Assembly (NCBI RefSeq): GCF_009377345.1
Contig: NZ_WBSL01000004.1
Coordinates: forward strand, 62,001-126,000
Origin: Deinococcus terrestris
GTDB lineage: Bacteria > Deinococcota > Deinococci > Deinococcales > Deinococcaceae
Length of the DNA stretch: 64,000 nucleotides
Direction of reading: 5' to 3'
Both the position numbers and the translations under genes were made by a program. The notes below the pieces were generated by a model. That model saw nothing but the letters and a program-made list of their open reading frames with translations, searched no databases and was not told the DNA's origin. Of the stretch, positions 40,001 through 52,002 are shown one piece after another; positions within the stretch are counted from its first letter, which is position 1; every line of letters begins with the position of its first letter.

Positions 40001-40614
40001 CTCAGGCCGCGTGGGGTGGCCCGCTGCTTCCACTCTCCCCGCCGCGCTTCTTCCTCCATCCACGCGCAACGGGTCGCCCAGTCCTCCGGGGTCGGTGCCC
40101 AGGCCTGCACCGAGATCCGCCACTCGCCCAGCAGGTCCCACCCGACCCCGCGCAGACGCTCGGGCACCTGCGGCACCTCCAGCCTCGGCCCCACGTAGAG
40201 GAAGCGGGCACCCGGCGCGGCGAGTTCAGGGAGCCGCAGGATCACACCCGTCGGCCCCCGGCGTGACACGATTAGGTCAAAGGGGCCACGCAAGGCCCCC
40301 GGCACCGTGCCCTTGCCGTCCCAGAGGCAGAACTCGGCCTGGGGGGCATTGATACGGGCCTGTTCCAGCAGCTCCGGCACCCGGTCGTAGGCCACCCAGC
40401 GGCCAGCCTCGCTCCCAAACCGGGCCGCGTCGGGGCCGTGGCCGCAGCCTGCCTCCAGCACCCGCACCTCTGGCCCCAGCCGCCCTTGCAGCAGCTCGTC
40501 GAAGGTCCGTTCGGGGTCGGGGCCGTCCAGCTCGCGGGTCCAGGGATGACGGTACCCGCCCAGCTCACGGGCCAGGCGGGCATACCACTCGCGCGAATGG
40601 GGACGGTCGGGCAT
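39958..40614 (-). CDS. Class I SAM-dependent methyltransferase
   Basis: 218-residue methyltransferase-like protein with SAM motif [17 protein letters not shown] near residue 53 and an acidic loop ([14 protein letters not shown]). Substrate unknown. Overlaps the 3' end of truA antisense by 43 nt. It follows aguB by 18 nt. AGGGTA at 40621-40626 (TACCCT on minus) suggests a separate leaderless start too. Confidence 0.75.
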   Translation of the reverse strand: MPDRPHSREWYARLARELGGYRHPWTRELDGPDPERTFDELLQGRLGPEVRVLEAGCGHGPDAARFGSEAGRWVAYDRVPELLEQARINAPQAEFCLWDGKGTVPGALRGPFDLIVSRRGPTGVILRLPELAAPGARFLYVGPRLEVPQVPERLRGVGWDLLGEWRISVQAWAPTPEDWATRCAWMEEEARRGEWKQRATPRGLSYREERYVVLAGAS

Positions 40615-40632
40615 CCGTGCAGGGTAGGGCGC

Positions 40633-41526
40633 TCAGCCCCGCTTGGTCACCCCGTCGGTCGTCATCAGCACGCCGTACAGTTCCGGGCGGCGGTCGCGGA
40701 AAAAGCCCATTCCGGCGCGGAACTTGCGGGCTTCCGCGAGGTCGAGGGTGTGCAGCAGCGGCCCTTCCTGGGTTTCCCCGAACTCGGCCACGATCTCGCC
40801 CGTGTAATCCGAGATGAAGGAGTGCCCGTAGTAGGTCTGTTCCAGGTCCCCGACCTGCTCGGTGCCGATGCGGTTGCTCGACCCCACGTAGGCCGAGTTG
40901 CTCACCGCGTGCCCGACCATCGCCCGCTGCCACATCTGGTGGTTGTTGGGCGTCTCGACCTCGGCGGGTTCACTGCCGATGGCGGTGGGGTAGAGCAGGA
41001 AGTCCGCGCCCATCAGCATCATCGCGCGGGCGGTTTCGGGGTACCACTGGTCCCAGCAGATGCCCACGCCCACGCGCCCGAAGCGGGTCGGCCAGACCTT
41101 GAAGCCCGTCTCGCCGGGATTGAAGTAATACTTCTCCTCGTAGCCGGGGCCGTCGGGGATATGCGTCTTGCGGTAGTTACCGAGGATGGCGCCGTCGGCG
41201 TCAATGCACACCAGCGAGTTGTAGTGCGCCTGCCCCGCCCGCTCGAAGTACGACAGGGGCAGGACCACCCCGAGTTCCTGCGCCAGATTCTGAAAGCGGC
41301 CCACGAAGGGATGGTCGTCCAGCGGGTGCGCCAGTCCGAAATAATCCTCGCGCTCGACCTGACAGAAGTAGAGATTCTCGAACAGCTCGGGCAGCAGCAC
41401 GACGTTGGCCCCCTGCCGGGCGGCGTCCCGCACATGGGCTTCGGCGCGGGCGAGGTTGTCTTCAAGCTGGCTGGTCATGTGCATCTGCACGACGGCCAGA
41501 TTGACGGTCTCGGGGGTGCGGGTCAT
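40633..41526 (-). CDS. aguB: N-carbamoylputrescine amidase
   Basis: 297-residue nitrilase-fold enzyme hydrolysing N-carbamoylputrescine to putrescine, CO2 and ammonia. Triad visible: Glu in LLPELFENLYFCQ (about 47), Lys in YRKTHIPDGPGY (about 120) and Cys in VGICWDQWYPE (about 157). The sequence is very close to the AguB subfamily (FNPGETGFKVW; NNHQMWQRAMVGHAVSN). It works with AguA at 43607-44665. TACCCT 6 nt before the ATG. Confidence 0.93.
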   Translation of the reverse strand: MTRTPETVNLAVVQMHMTSQLEDNLARAEAHVRDAARQGANVVLLPELFENLYFCQVEREDYFGLAHPLDDHPFVGRFQNLAQELGVVLPLSYFERAGQAHYNSLVCIDADGAILGNYRKTHIPDGPGYEEKYYFNPGETGFKVWPTRFGRVGVGICWDQWYPETARAMMLMGADFLLYPTAIGSEPAEVETPNNHQMWQRAMVGHAVSNSAYVGSSNRIGTEQVGDLEQTYYGHSFISDYTGEIVAEFGETQEGPLLHTLDLAEARKFRAGMGFFRDRRPELYGVLMTTDGVTKRG

Positions 41527-41623
41527 GGCCCCAGGGTACCCGGCCGGGGCGCGGGGCAGGGTGAAGGAAAGCGGGTTCGGTGGGTTCACGGGAAGGCCCG
41601 GCGGGGCGTGTTAGCGTGCCCGC

Positions 41624-42271
41624 ATGACCGCTTCCCCCTCCGGCACCACCGAGGTCTACGTCGATTTCCTGTGCCCCTACGCCTGGCGCGGCGTGGAGCT
41701 GGCCGCCGTGCTGCGGCAGGAGGGCCAAGCCTTTCGCCTGCGCCACTTCTCGCTGACCCAGGGCAACCACCCCGACAACGCGAAGGGGACCGTCTGGTGG
41801 CTGACCGACCAACCGCTGGGCGAGGGCGACCGCTTTCAGCAGGCGAGCCTCCCCGCCTTCCTCTCCGCGCAGGCTGCCGCCCGCCAGGGGGAGGAGCAGG
41901 CGTGGGCCTATACCCTCGCCCTTTACCGCGCCCACCACGAGCACAAGCAGCCGTTGGAGGAGGCCACCTTCGTCCAGGCGGCTCGGGACGCGGGCCTGGA
42001 CCTGAACCGCTGGGAGGCCGACCGTCAGGACGAGTCCGGCCTGCGGGCCAGCCTGCGCGCCGACCTCGCGGACGCGGCCGAGATCGGCGTGTTCGGCACG
42101 CCCACCTTCGTCCTGCCCGACGGGAGCGCCGCCTACTACCGCTTCGAGAACCTGACCCGCGACCCCGATACGGCCCGGCAGTGGTGGGCACTCTACGGCG
42201 AGGTGCTGAATGCGGGCGCCGGAATCGCCACCATCAAGCGGGCGAAGAACCGTCCGGCTCGGCGAAGCTGA
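41624..42271 (+). CDS. DsbA/HCCA-isomerase-like thioredoxin-fold protein
   Basis: 215-residue thioredoxin-fold protein of the DsbA/FrnE/2-hydroxychromene-carboxylate isomerase group. Active-site-like DFLCPYAWRGVE (about 14-25) has only the first Cys of CPYC, so disulfide exchange is unlikely to be classical. GVFGTPTFVLPDG near 157 holds the cis-Pro. No signal peptide, so it is cytosolic. TAGCGT 6 nt before the ATG. It separates aguB from aguA and is on the other strand. Confidence 0.78.
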   Translation: MTASPSGTTEVYVDFLCPYAWRGVELAAVLRQEGQAFRLRHFSLTQGNHPDNAKGTVWWLTDQPLGEGDRFQQASLPAFLSAQAAARQGEEQAWAYTLALYRAHHEHKQPLEEATFVQAARDAGLDLNRWEADRQDESGLRASLRADLADAAEIGVFGTPTFVLPDGSAAYYRFENLTRDPDTARQWWALYGEVLNAGAGIATIKRAKNRPARRS

Positions 42272-42326
42272 GCCTGGGCCCGAGCTGAAGTTCCGAGTCG
42301 TTGAAAAAAAGTGGAGTTGCGCGAAA

Positions 42327-42437
42327 GACCCTCACCCAGCCTCTCCCCTCTAAGAGAGCTTTTCTGCCCCCTCTACGTTGGGGAGACTGGCAGAGCCGCT
42401 TGCGGAGGGGCCTCGCGCTGCGAGCGGGTGAGGGGTC
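42327..42437. repeat. REP-like element with GACCCTCACCC inverted ends
   Basis: GACCCTCACCC (42327-42337) faces GGGTGAGGGGTC (42426-42437), inverted except for one extra base. Between them are pyrimidine-rich and purine-rich stretches. This type of intergenic repeat is scattered in many GC-rich genomes. It starts 56 nt after the DsbA-like gene and its right end falls just before the stop of the tandem GNAT gene. Confidence 0.5.
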
Positions 42438-42443
42438 CCCCCG

Positions 42444-43606
42444 TCAGCGGCTCGACCCTGCCGTCTCCAGCCCCAGCCGCCGCGCCACCTCGCCCTGCGG
42501 CCGCGTCAGTCCGCTGCGAACGTCCATGTAGTCGCGGTACACGTCGTCGAAGCTGTGGATCAGGACCGCCATCAGCCCGTGGTGGTTGACCTCCAGGCCC
42601 TGAATCCGGAAGCCCGCCCGGAGCTTGGGCACGATGACCGCGTTGTTGGTGGCGTGGTGGTGGCTGCGGACCAGCGTGTAACCCGCCGCGCGGAAGGTGC
42701 CCAGCAGGTGCGGCAGCAACCGGCTATACAGACCCTTCCCCCGGTGGGCGGGCAGCAGGGCCGTGTTGCTCATGTACACGGTGCGCTCGTCCCAGCCACG
42801 GGCCGAATGCCAGCCGACCACCTCGCCGCCGTGGGCGAGCAGCCACGCGAGGGTCGGGGCCTCTGGTCGGGCGAGCCGGGGCGTCTCCGCCCAGTCGAAA
42901 CTTCCGGTGTCGTAGGCGGCGTCTTCCAGACGGGCGTAGACCTGGCGGTAGGTTTCGTTGGAGACGGGGTGCGCCATGTACCCCCGCCCAAGGTCGAAGG
43001 CTGGCCCGTCTGTGTGCGGCAGCGGGACGGACGGCACAGGGACCGAGTCGGCCCGCCGCGAGTCCACCATGTTGATCCCCAGCCGCCTCGCCGCCTCCCC
43101 GCTTGTCTGCCGGAAGCCGCTGCGGACGTGCATCGCTTCCCGGTAGGCCGGGTCAAGACTCAGCGTCAGGGCCACGTTCAGCCCGCCCTCGTACAGATTC
43201 AGGCCCTGAAGGAGGAAGCCTGCCCGCAGCTTGGGCACGATCACCCGGTTGTTCGTCGCCCGGTGGCGGCTGGTGACGAGGGCGTATCCGGCGTCCCGGT
43301 AGGCGTCCAGCAGGTGCGGCAGCAGCCGGGTGTAGAGGCCGCGCCCCTGATGCTCGGGCAGAATTCCCGTGTCCGCCATGTAGACGGTGCGCTCGTCCCG
43401 CTGGTGGGCGTGGTGCCAGCCGATCAGGTCATCTCCGTGGTAGAGGCCCCACTGGAACGTCTCGCCCAGGGGCGGCGGGGGCTTGGCGGGCGGGCCGAAA
43501 GCGTAACCCCAGCCGCCGCCGAAGATGCGGTCTTCCAGCCGGGCGCAGGCGTCGCGGTAGGTGTCCAGCGAGATGGGGCGGGCCGTGTACCCGTCCCCCA
43601 GCGCGA

Positions 43607-43610
<4 letters not shown>
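42444..43610 (-). CDS. Tandem-duplicated GNAT protein in the agu locus
   Basis: 388-residue protein made of two homologous acetyltransferase-like halves (about 1-195 and 215-388). Each contains RTVYM..TG/TAxLPxHxGxGLYxRLLPHLL and ATNNxVIVPKLRAGF at equivalent places (about 95-150 and 290-345). The linker is proline-rich. The GTG overlaps the stop of aguA (GTGA), so it is co-translated with agmatine deiminase. A polyamine- or agmatine-related substrate is a guess from that coupling. Confidence 0.78.
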
Positions 43611-44665
<1,055 letters not shown>

Positions 44666-44728
44666 GGCCGGTATTAAAACAGACCCGGCCTGGGCCGCAG
44701 GGTGACCGGAGCTTCAGCGCCCCTGGAT

Positions 44729-45205
44729 TCAGCGGAAGTTCAGCCCCACCCGCAGCCCCGGAGAAAAGAGGTTCAGGCCCTCGCCCTCGCCGGGCAGCAG
44801 AAAGGTGTAGCCCAGGCTGCCCTCCGCGAAAGCGGTGACAGAGCGGGCCACGCGCACTTCCCCGTTGATGAGCAGGTGCGGCCGCACCACCGTCAGGATG
44901 CCATTGTGCCGCTCCAGGCCCAACCCGGCCCCCGCCTGCACCCGGCTCGCGGTATTCGGCGTGCCTACCAGCGGGAAGAGCACGCTCGCGTCCGCCCCGA
45001 AGCCCAGGGTGTAGCCCACCAGGCTGCGGACATCCACGCCCCCCCGCAGCGCGTACCGCTCGGTGTCGTAGGTGGCCTGTACGCCGACGCCGAAGTCCAG
45101 GGGCGTATCCACCGAGACCCGCACACCGAAATAGGTGCTCGGCGCGGCCTGGGCCACGCCGGAAGCCAGCGCCAGCAGGCCGCCGCACATCAGGAGTTTG
45201 TTCAC
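44729..45205 (-). CDS. Exported beta-barrel-like hypothetical protein
   Basis: 158-residue protein with signal peptide (VNKLLMCGGLLALASGVAQA) and alternating hydrophobic strands (STYFGVRVSVDTPLDFGVGV..., GYTLGFGADASVLFPL..., SLGYTFLL) ending GLRVGLNFR. The pattern and terminal Phe-Arg fit a small outer-membrane-like beta barrel. No family name can be given. TATGCT lies 6 nt before the GTG. Confidence 0.55.
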   Translation of the reverse strand: MNKLLMCGGLLALASGVAQAAPSTYFGVRVSVDTPLDFGVGVQATYDTERYALRGGVDVRSLVGYTLGFGADASVLFPLVGTPNTASRVQAGAGLGLERHNGILTVVRPHLLINGEVRVARSVTAFAEGSLGYTFLLPGEGEGLNLFSPGLRVGLNFR

Positions 45206-45257
45206 ATTCTCAGCATAGGCGGGATGGGCGGTCAGCGAGGCGCACATCGGCGGCGTA

Positions 45258-45599
45258 TCAGGGCTGACCGTCCGTGAAGGTCAGGCGTGGCAGCCGCCCG
45301 AAGGCCGCCTCTCGCAGCCGCACGGGGAGATCCCAACCGTCAGCGACCGATGTGACGCCCTGCTCCGGCAGCGTCATGTGCAGAAGGGCGAAGCGGTCGC
45401 CCCGGCGCACCAGCACCGACGCCCTCAGTTCTCCCGCCTGGATGCACTGAACATCTGGGCGGCAACGGCTGTCCTGCACCCGCAGCACGGTCAGGGTGAA
45501 CTCGCCCAGCCGCCCGGTTTGCCCCGGCTGAAGCTGGAGGGTGGCGGCACTCGCCGTTCCCACGAGGGCCAGAAGAAGGGCAGACACGAGGCGGTGCAT
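45258..45599 (-). CDS. Small exported hypothetical protein
   Basis: 113-residue protein with signal peptide MHRLVSALLLALVGTASA. The mature part is beta-rich with two Cys (DSRCRPDVQCIQAGE) that could form a disulfide. No family recognised. It lies about 50 nt upstream of the beta-barrel-like gene, on the same strand. Confidence 0.55.
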   Translation of the reverse strand: MHRLVSALLLALVGTASAATLQLQPGQTGRLGEFTLTVLRVQDSRCRPDVQCIQAGELRASVLVRRGDRFALLHMTLPEQGVTSVADGWDLPVRLREAAFGRLPRLTFTDGQP

Positions 45600-45640
45600 G
45601 GGCTTCAGAGTGCCGGGGCCACCTGAGCGGGGGCTGACCC

Positions 45641-45901
45641 TCACCCCAGCAGCGGCCCGCCCTCCGTGCAGGCGAGTGCCCGGAAGTGCCGGGCTTTGTC
45701 GGGCAGACCCATGGCGTCGTAGCACTCGGCAAGCTTGAGGGCGAAAAACTCGACGGCGCGGCAGTCTTCCCGGCGCTCGGCGGCCTCCAGACACTCGCGG
45801 TAGTGCAGCACCGCGAGGTGGTACTGGGCTCCAGCGGCAGCGTGTTGGGCTCGGCAGTGGCTCATCCGGAGGGACACGATGTCGGTGCGAACGCCGTTCA
45901 T
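45641..45901 (-). CDS. Small TPR-like hypothetical protein
   Basis: 86-residue helical protein. HLAVLHYRECLEAAERREDCRAVEFFALKLAECYDAMG has TPR-type helix pairs; three Cys are present. No signal peptide. TACACT lies 7 nt before the ATG, so it likely has its own leaderless transcript. Confidence 0.5.
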   Translation of the reverse strand: MNGVRTDIVSLRMSHCRAQHAAAGAQYHLAVLHYRECLEAAERREDCRAVEFFALKLAECYDAMGLPDKARHFRALACTEGGPLLG

Positions 45902-46025
45902 GGCCCTGAGTGTAGACACCCTGCCGGGCAGATGAATGAAAGATGAAGCGGATTCGGTCGTGCACAGGGCGTTGTTTGAACTGGGTCAAATCCTACAAAA
46001 TGCCGTGCAGGGCGGGCCGCGCCAC

Positions 46026-47426
<1,401 letters not shown>

Positions 47427-47643
47427 GGGAATGAGGATACGGGGCGGAGGCAAGGAGGGCCGAATGGAAAGCCGCAGTTGCCAAAATCTGGAGGAAGCGT
47501 TTGGACTGGGTGCAGACGGGCCATCTCAGGAAGCAGGCTGAACACCGAAAAATGGCGTTAGAGACGGCATCCATCTATAACTCGCTCCAACCGCCTCTCG
47601 AAAAGCTATAAAGCCAGACTTGACACACAGGTAAAGAGATGTT

Positions 47644-47664
47644 TCTATTCTGACAAAGGAGGAG
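47644..47664 (+). promoter_or_regulatory. Strong ribosome-binding site of the SHOCT operon
   Basis: AAAGGAGGAG ends 4 nt before ATG 47668. A TTGACA at about 47619 with a TTCTAT 17 nt downstream is a candidate promoter for the operon, giving a short leader. Confidence 0.5.
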
Positions 47665-47667
47665 CGC

Positions 47668-48539
<872 letters not shown>

Positions 48540-48543
<4 letters not shown>

Positions 48544-49199
48544 GGGAAAAAGTCCGGCGCATTCTCGACCTCGTGCGGGCGGGCAAGCTCACGCTGGAGG
48601 ACGCCGCCCCGCTGCTGGCCGCCCTCAGCCCCCGGCTGGCGATGACCGACGCCGACCGCGAACTGATCGCTTCGCTGCTCTCGCGCGGCGAACTCGACAG
48701 CGGGCAGGTGGCCGAACACCTGCTGCTGCTGCGCGGCGTGAAGGACACCCCCCAACCGCCGCAGCCGCCCCGCCCGCCGCAGTTCTCCGGCAACTGGGTG
48801 TGGGACGGGCGCGGACGCCGTGGCCCCGGCCCGGTGAACATTCCCGTGAACATGGAGGGCATCATGGACAGCGTGGGTTCCGTGCTGGAGCGGGTGGGCG
48901 AGGTCGTGGACGCGACCCACGGCCACGGCCCGGCGCACCGTCCGTCCCCTTCCGCCACGCCGCGCATCCTGCGGATCGAGGTGGAGTCCAGCGAGGGCGA
49001 CAGCTACAACGCGAACCTCCCGGTCAGCCTCGCGCCCCACCTGGGCAAGCTGATTCCCCGCCACGGCATCGAGGCGCTGGAACGGGCTGGCTTCACCCTG
49101 GAGGCCCTGCACCTCCTGCTGGAATCTGGTCCCCCGCCCGGCAACCTGATCAGCGCCGAGGACAGCGAGGGCAACAGCGTCAGCATCACCCTGAAGTAA
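48540..49199 (+). CDS. SHOCT-like N-terminus, hypothetical protein
   Basis: 219-residue protein with KVRRILDLVRAGKLTLEDAAPLL at the start, the same short motif as its upstream neighbour. A Pro-rich linker (QPPQPPRPPQ) and a Gly/His-rich middle follow, then a C-terminal domain with ILRIEVESSEGDSYNANLPV and LISAEDSEGNSVSITLK. The 4-nt ATGA overlap couples it to the DUF4097 gene. Function unknown. Confidence 0.65.
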
Positions 49200-49273
49200 C
49201 GCAGACGGGGCGTGGGGAGGCCGAGCGGTCCCCACGCCCGCCCGCGTCTCCTGACCCCGCCTAGAGTGACCCC

Positions 49274-49630
49274 ATGTCCAGACCCCTGCCCCTGCCCTTT
49301 CCCGACGAGACGGAAGCCCCCCTCGTCACCGAACTGCGTTTCCCGACCAGCGGCGTGACCGTGCGCGGCGTCTTTGACCTCAACGAGTTCGCCACCCTGT
49401 CCCCCGAGAATCTGGAGTTTCTGCGGCTGTATATCCGCGTGCGGGGCAACCTCAAGGAAGTCGAACGGGTGCTGGGCCTGAGCTATCCCACCGTTCGCGC
49501 CCGCTTCGACACCCTGCTGCGCGCCATCGGCTACGAACCCGAACCCGCCGACCCCCAGAGCGAGGTGCTGCTGAGCCTGGAACGCGGTGAAATCACCCCC
49601 GACGAGGCGGCACGGAAGCTGCGGCGCTAA
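49274..49630 (+). CDS. DUF2089 domain protein
   Basis: 118-residue protein of the DUF2089 type: LSPENLEFLRLYIRVRGNLKEVERVLGLSYPTVRARFDTLL (about 45-85) is a helix-turn-helix-like core, and LLSLERGEITPDEAARKLRR repeats the SHOCT-like motif of the two genes upstream. It is a likely small regulator of the operon. TAGAGT (49262-49267) 6 nt before the ATG suggests an extra leaderless start. Its 3' end overlaps the convergent Imm-5-like gene by 38 nt. Confidence 0.78.
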   Translation: MSRPLPLPFPDETEAPLVTELRFPTSGVTVRGVFDLNEFATLSPENLEFLRLYIRVRGNLKEVERVLGLSYPTVRARFDTLLRAIGYEPEPADPQSEVLLSLERGEITPDEAARKLRR

Positions 49631-49958
49631 GCTCCGCTGCCCTTCGCGCGTAGGCCGCCGCGTGCGGGGCGTGGGCGGGGACGTGGGCGGTGGCGGCGGC
49701 GTGCCCGGCGGCGCGGGCAGCGGCTTTCGCGGCCTCGCCCGGCCCTTCCCGCGCCGCCGCATGAGCGGCAAAGGCGGCCGCCCGCGCCACTGGCACCGTG
49801 ATCTCCCCCCGTGCCCAGGCCCGCGCCGCCTCAATCGCCTCACGGGGCCGGGAGTCGGTCGGACAGGCGGCCTCGAACAGCGGCAAGACCTGCTCGGCCT
49901 CGTCGGCGGCGGCCAGGGCGAGGGCGCGGTGGGCGGGGTCGGCGGGGAACGGGGACAT
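49593..49958 (-). CDS. Imm-5-like putative immunity protein
   Basis: 121-residue, alanine-rich helical protein. PDSRPREAIEAARAWARGEI-type spacing (CPTDSRPREAIEAARAWA) and repeated AAFAAHAAAREG / AARAAGHAAATAHV match the Imm-5 putative immunity family of polymorphic toxin systems. No toxin gene is adjacent. It follows a GNAT gene by 8 nt on the same strand. Confidence 0.6.
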   Translation of the reverse strand: MSPFPADPAHRALALAAADEAEQVLPLFEAACPTDSRPREAIEAARAWARGEITVPVARAAAFAAHAAAREGPGEAAKAAARAAGHAAATAHVPAHAPHAAAYARRAAELSAAASVPPRRG

Positions 49959-49966
49959 GGGCTGGG

Positions 49967-50497
49967 TTACGCGAGCTTCCGCAGGTCGTCCCACACCAGC
50001 CGGACCTCGCGCAATTCGCCGCCGGGAATGGGAACCCTTTTCACGCCGTCCTCGCGCCCGCCCTGCCGCACGTACCACGCCCGCGTGGGGTTGACGTCCA
50101 GCACCCACAGGGCAAGAGAGCAGTGCCCCTGTGCGTGGAGCTGCCGGGCCGCCTCTACCAGCAGTGCCCGTCCCAGGCCCAGGCCCTGCGCCTCCCTCAG
50201 CGCGTAGAGGGTGTACAGCTCCGCGTCCACGTCCGGATGGTCGCGCGTCGGCCCGGCGGAGGTGAAGGCGACCGCCGCTCCCTCCCGCTCTCCTACCACC
50301 ACAATCTCCTGACCCTGCAGGAGGGTCTGCCGCCAGGTCGCCTCCCGCCGCTCGCGCATGACCTCATCGGTCATCCGGGCCAGGAAGTCGTCCGGCAGCA
50401 GCCCGGCGTAGGTCTCGCGCCAGCTCGTGACGTGAATTCGCGCCAGCGTGGGCGCGTCGGCGGGGGTGGCGGCCCGTACGCGGAAGGGAAGGGTCAT
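49967..50497 (-). CDS. GNAT family N-acetyltransferase
   Basis: 176-residue acetyltransferase, complete: FRVRAATPADAPTLARIHV at the N-terminus, acetyl-CoA loop REAQGLGLGRALL (about 112-124) and NPTRAWYVRQG near the end. TAGGCT (50508-50503), 5 nt before the ATG, marks a leaderless promoter. Probably co-transcribed with the Imm-5-like gene. Confidence 0.85.
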   Translation of the reverse strand: MTLPFRVRAATPADAPTLARIHVTSWRETYAGLLPDDFLARMTDEVMRERREATWRQTLLQGQEIVVVGEREGAAVAFTSAGPTRDHPDVDAELYTLYALREAQGLGLGRALLVEAARQLHAQGHCSLALWVLDVNPTRAWYVRQGGREDGVKRVPIPGGELREVRLVWDDLRKLA

Positions 50498-50653
50498 GCT
50501 CCAGCCTAGACGACCCCGCCGGGTGGGGAATAACCCCAGGGTTGGCGGTGCCCCCTGTCCGGCGGATAACCTGCCCGCCATGTCACGGCGGGCGCCGGGG
50601 GTCCTGGCGGGCAGTCCGAAATTCCGCTTTCGGTACGGCTCGCAGTCAGGAAC

Positions 50654-51004
50654 GTGGCCCTCACGGTGTGGCTGTGGCGGCGACCGGACCACTTCACCCG
50701 GATCTCGACGCCTGGCTGGGGGGCCGAGCGCGGCGGGGCTGGGGAACCCTGGAGCGTGATCCTCTTCGGCCTCGACCAATTCAAGGCGATTAACAATGCC
50801 CACGGGCACCTCATGGGCGACCGGGTGCTCCGGGCGGTCGCGGCGGCGGCCCGCTCCACGCTCGGCCCCGGCGAGCGACTCGGGCGCTGAGGCGGCGAGG
50901 AATTTCTGGTCGTGCTGCCCGGACAGACTCAGGCACAGGCCGCCGAACTCGCCGCGTGGCTCTCGGAGACGGTCGCCGCGCAGGAGGTGCTGGGGGAGGG
51001 AGGC
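50654..51004 (+). pseudogene. Degraded GGDEF (diguanylate cyclase) remnant
   Basis: A lone GGDEF domain without sensor part: FGLDQFKAINNAHGHLMGDRVLR is the substrate-side motif, then ERLGR, an in-frame TGA (50888-50890) and, in the same frame, GGEEFLVVLPG, the catalytic signature. The final 40 or so residues (Ala-Asp-X-Ala-Leu-Tyr-X-Ala-Lys) are missing; the frame runs into the convergent flavin reductase gene. One TGG-to-TGA change would create the stop. A second disablement is the lost C-terminus. Confidence 0.7.
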
Positions 51005-51679
51005 TCAGTCCTCCCCCTCGCCCCGCCCCGCCCGCCATTGGGTGTAGGTCATCCGGTCCATCTGGAAGGTGTCTCGCGTGTGCGTGTAGGTGCCGCGCCC
51101 GCCCATTCGCCCGATCAGGTCCAGCGCCGCCGTGTCCACGTACAGCCGCTCGGGATTTTCCAGCGCCCCGGCCGCCAGATGCAGCCCCAGCACTTCCCCC
51201 AGCACGATGCGGGTGCGGCCCACCGTCACCGTCTGGACCTCGCGGCATTCCAGCGCGGCGGGACTCGCGGCCACACGCGGCACCGCTACCCGCACGCCGG
51301 GCGCGAGATTTAAGCCCACTGCCCGCGCCTCACCCATGCCGTGCGGAAAGTCGGTCGCCGTCTCGTTCATGGCCTCCGCCAGCGCCGCGCCCACCAAGTT
51401 GACCGTGAACTCGCCGCCGGAGCCGATGTTGAGCGCCGTGTCCTTGGGCGTCCCGTCCGGGCGGTCGCCGGGGGCGAAAGCCACCACGCCGGGGTCCGAT
51501 CCCATCAGGCCGAAAAAGGAATAGGGCGCGAGATTGACCTCGCCGCCCGGCCCCAGGGTGCTCACCCAGGCGATGGGCCGGGGCACCACGACGGCGGTGA
51601 GCAGCTTGTAGCGCTCGGGGGCGGAGAGGGCGGCGAAGTCAAAGTGCCGGGTCTCGGGCGTCGGGGCCTCGGGGGTCAT
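51005..51679 (-). CDS. Flavin reductase family protein
   Basis: 224-residue FMN-binding split-barrel reductase: YKLLTAVVVPRPIAWVSTLG (about 24-43), NLAPYSFFGLMGSDPGVVAF (about 50-69) and TALNIGSGGEFTVNLV (about 82-97) are the classical flavin-pocket segments. It reduces free flavin or serves as a partner for a monooxygenase; the partner is not evident here. TAGGCT 6 nt before the ATG. Confidence 0.9.
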   Translation of the reverse strand: MTPEAPTPETRHFDFAALSAPERYKLLTAVVVPRPIAWVSTLGPGGEVNLAPYSFFGLMGSDPGVVAFAPGDRPDGTPKDTALNIGSGGEFTVNLVGAALAEAMNETATDFPHGMGEARAVGLNLAPGVRVAVPRVAASPAALECREVQTVTVGRTRIVLGEVLGLHLAAGALENPERLYVDTAALDLIGRMGGRGTYTHTRDTFQMDRMTYTQWRAGRGEGED

Positions 51680-51710
51680 GGGGCCAGCCTAGCGGCGCTA
51701 TCCTGCCCGC

Positions 51711-51965
51711 GTGCCAGGCGACCCCCTCACCTACCGCGAGGCCTACGCGCGGCTCTCACGCATCGCCGCCGAATTGGAGACGGGCGAGGCCGACCTCGAC
51801 CGGGTGCTGCCCCTGCTGGAGGAGGCCCGCACCGCCTATGCCGCCTGCCGGGAGCGCATCGCGGCGGTCGAGGCGGCCCTGGCGGGCGACTGGGGCGAGG
51901 AGGTGGGAGCCGCAGACGAGGACGAGGCGGACCCGGCCCCCGAGCCCGACGACGACCCTTTCTGA
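51711..51965 (+). CDS. xseB: Exodeoxyribonuclease VII small subunit
   Basis: 84-residue XseB: TYREAYARLSRIAAELETGEADLDRVLPLLEEA is the conserved helical core; the acidic tail (DEDEADPAPEPDDDPF) is longer than usual. It binds and regulates the XseA nuclease; xseA is not in the window. GTG start with TATCCT (51699-51704) 6 nt upstream. Confidence 0.85.
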   Translation: MPGDPLTYREAYARLSRIAAELETGEADLDRVLPLLEEARTAYAACRERIAAVEAALAGDWGEEVGAADEDEADPAPEPDDDPF

Positions 51966-52002
51966 GCGGCCCTGCCCCCGTCCCGCCGGGTATCCTTCTC
52001 TC

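Noticed and set aside
42301..42443. tRNA or small RNA gene in the gap before the tandem GNAT
   Set aside because: No cloverleaf can be drawn; the stretch is a pyrimidine-rich inverted repeat.
50888..50890. Selenocysteine reading of the TGA in the GGDEF remnant
   Set aside because: No SECIS-like element or selenoprotein family matches; the 3' end of the domain is also missing, so decay is simpler.
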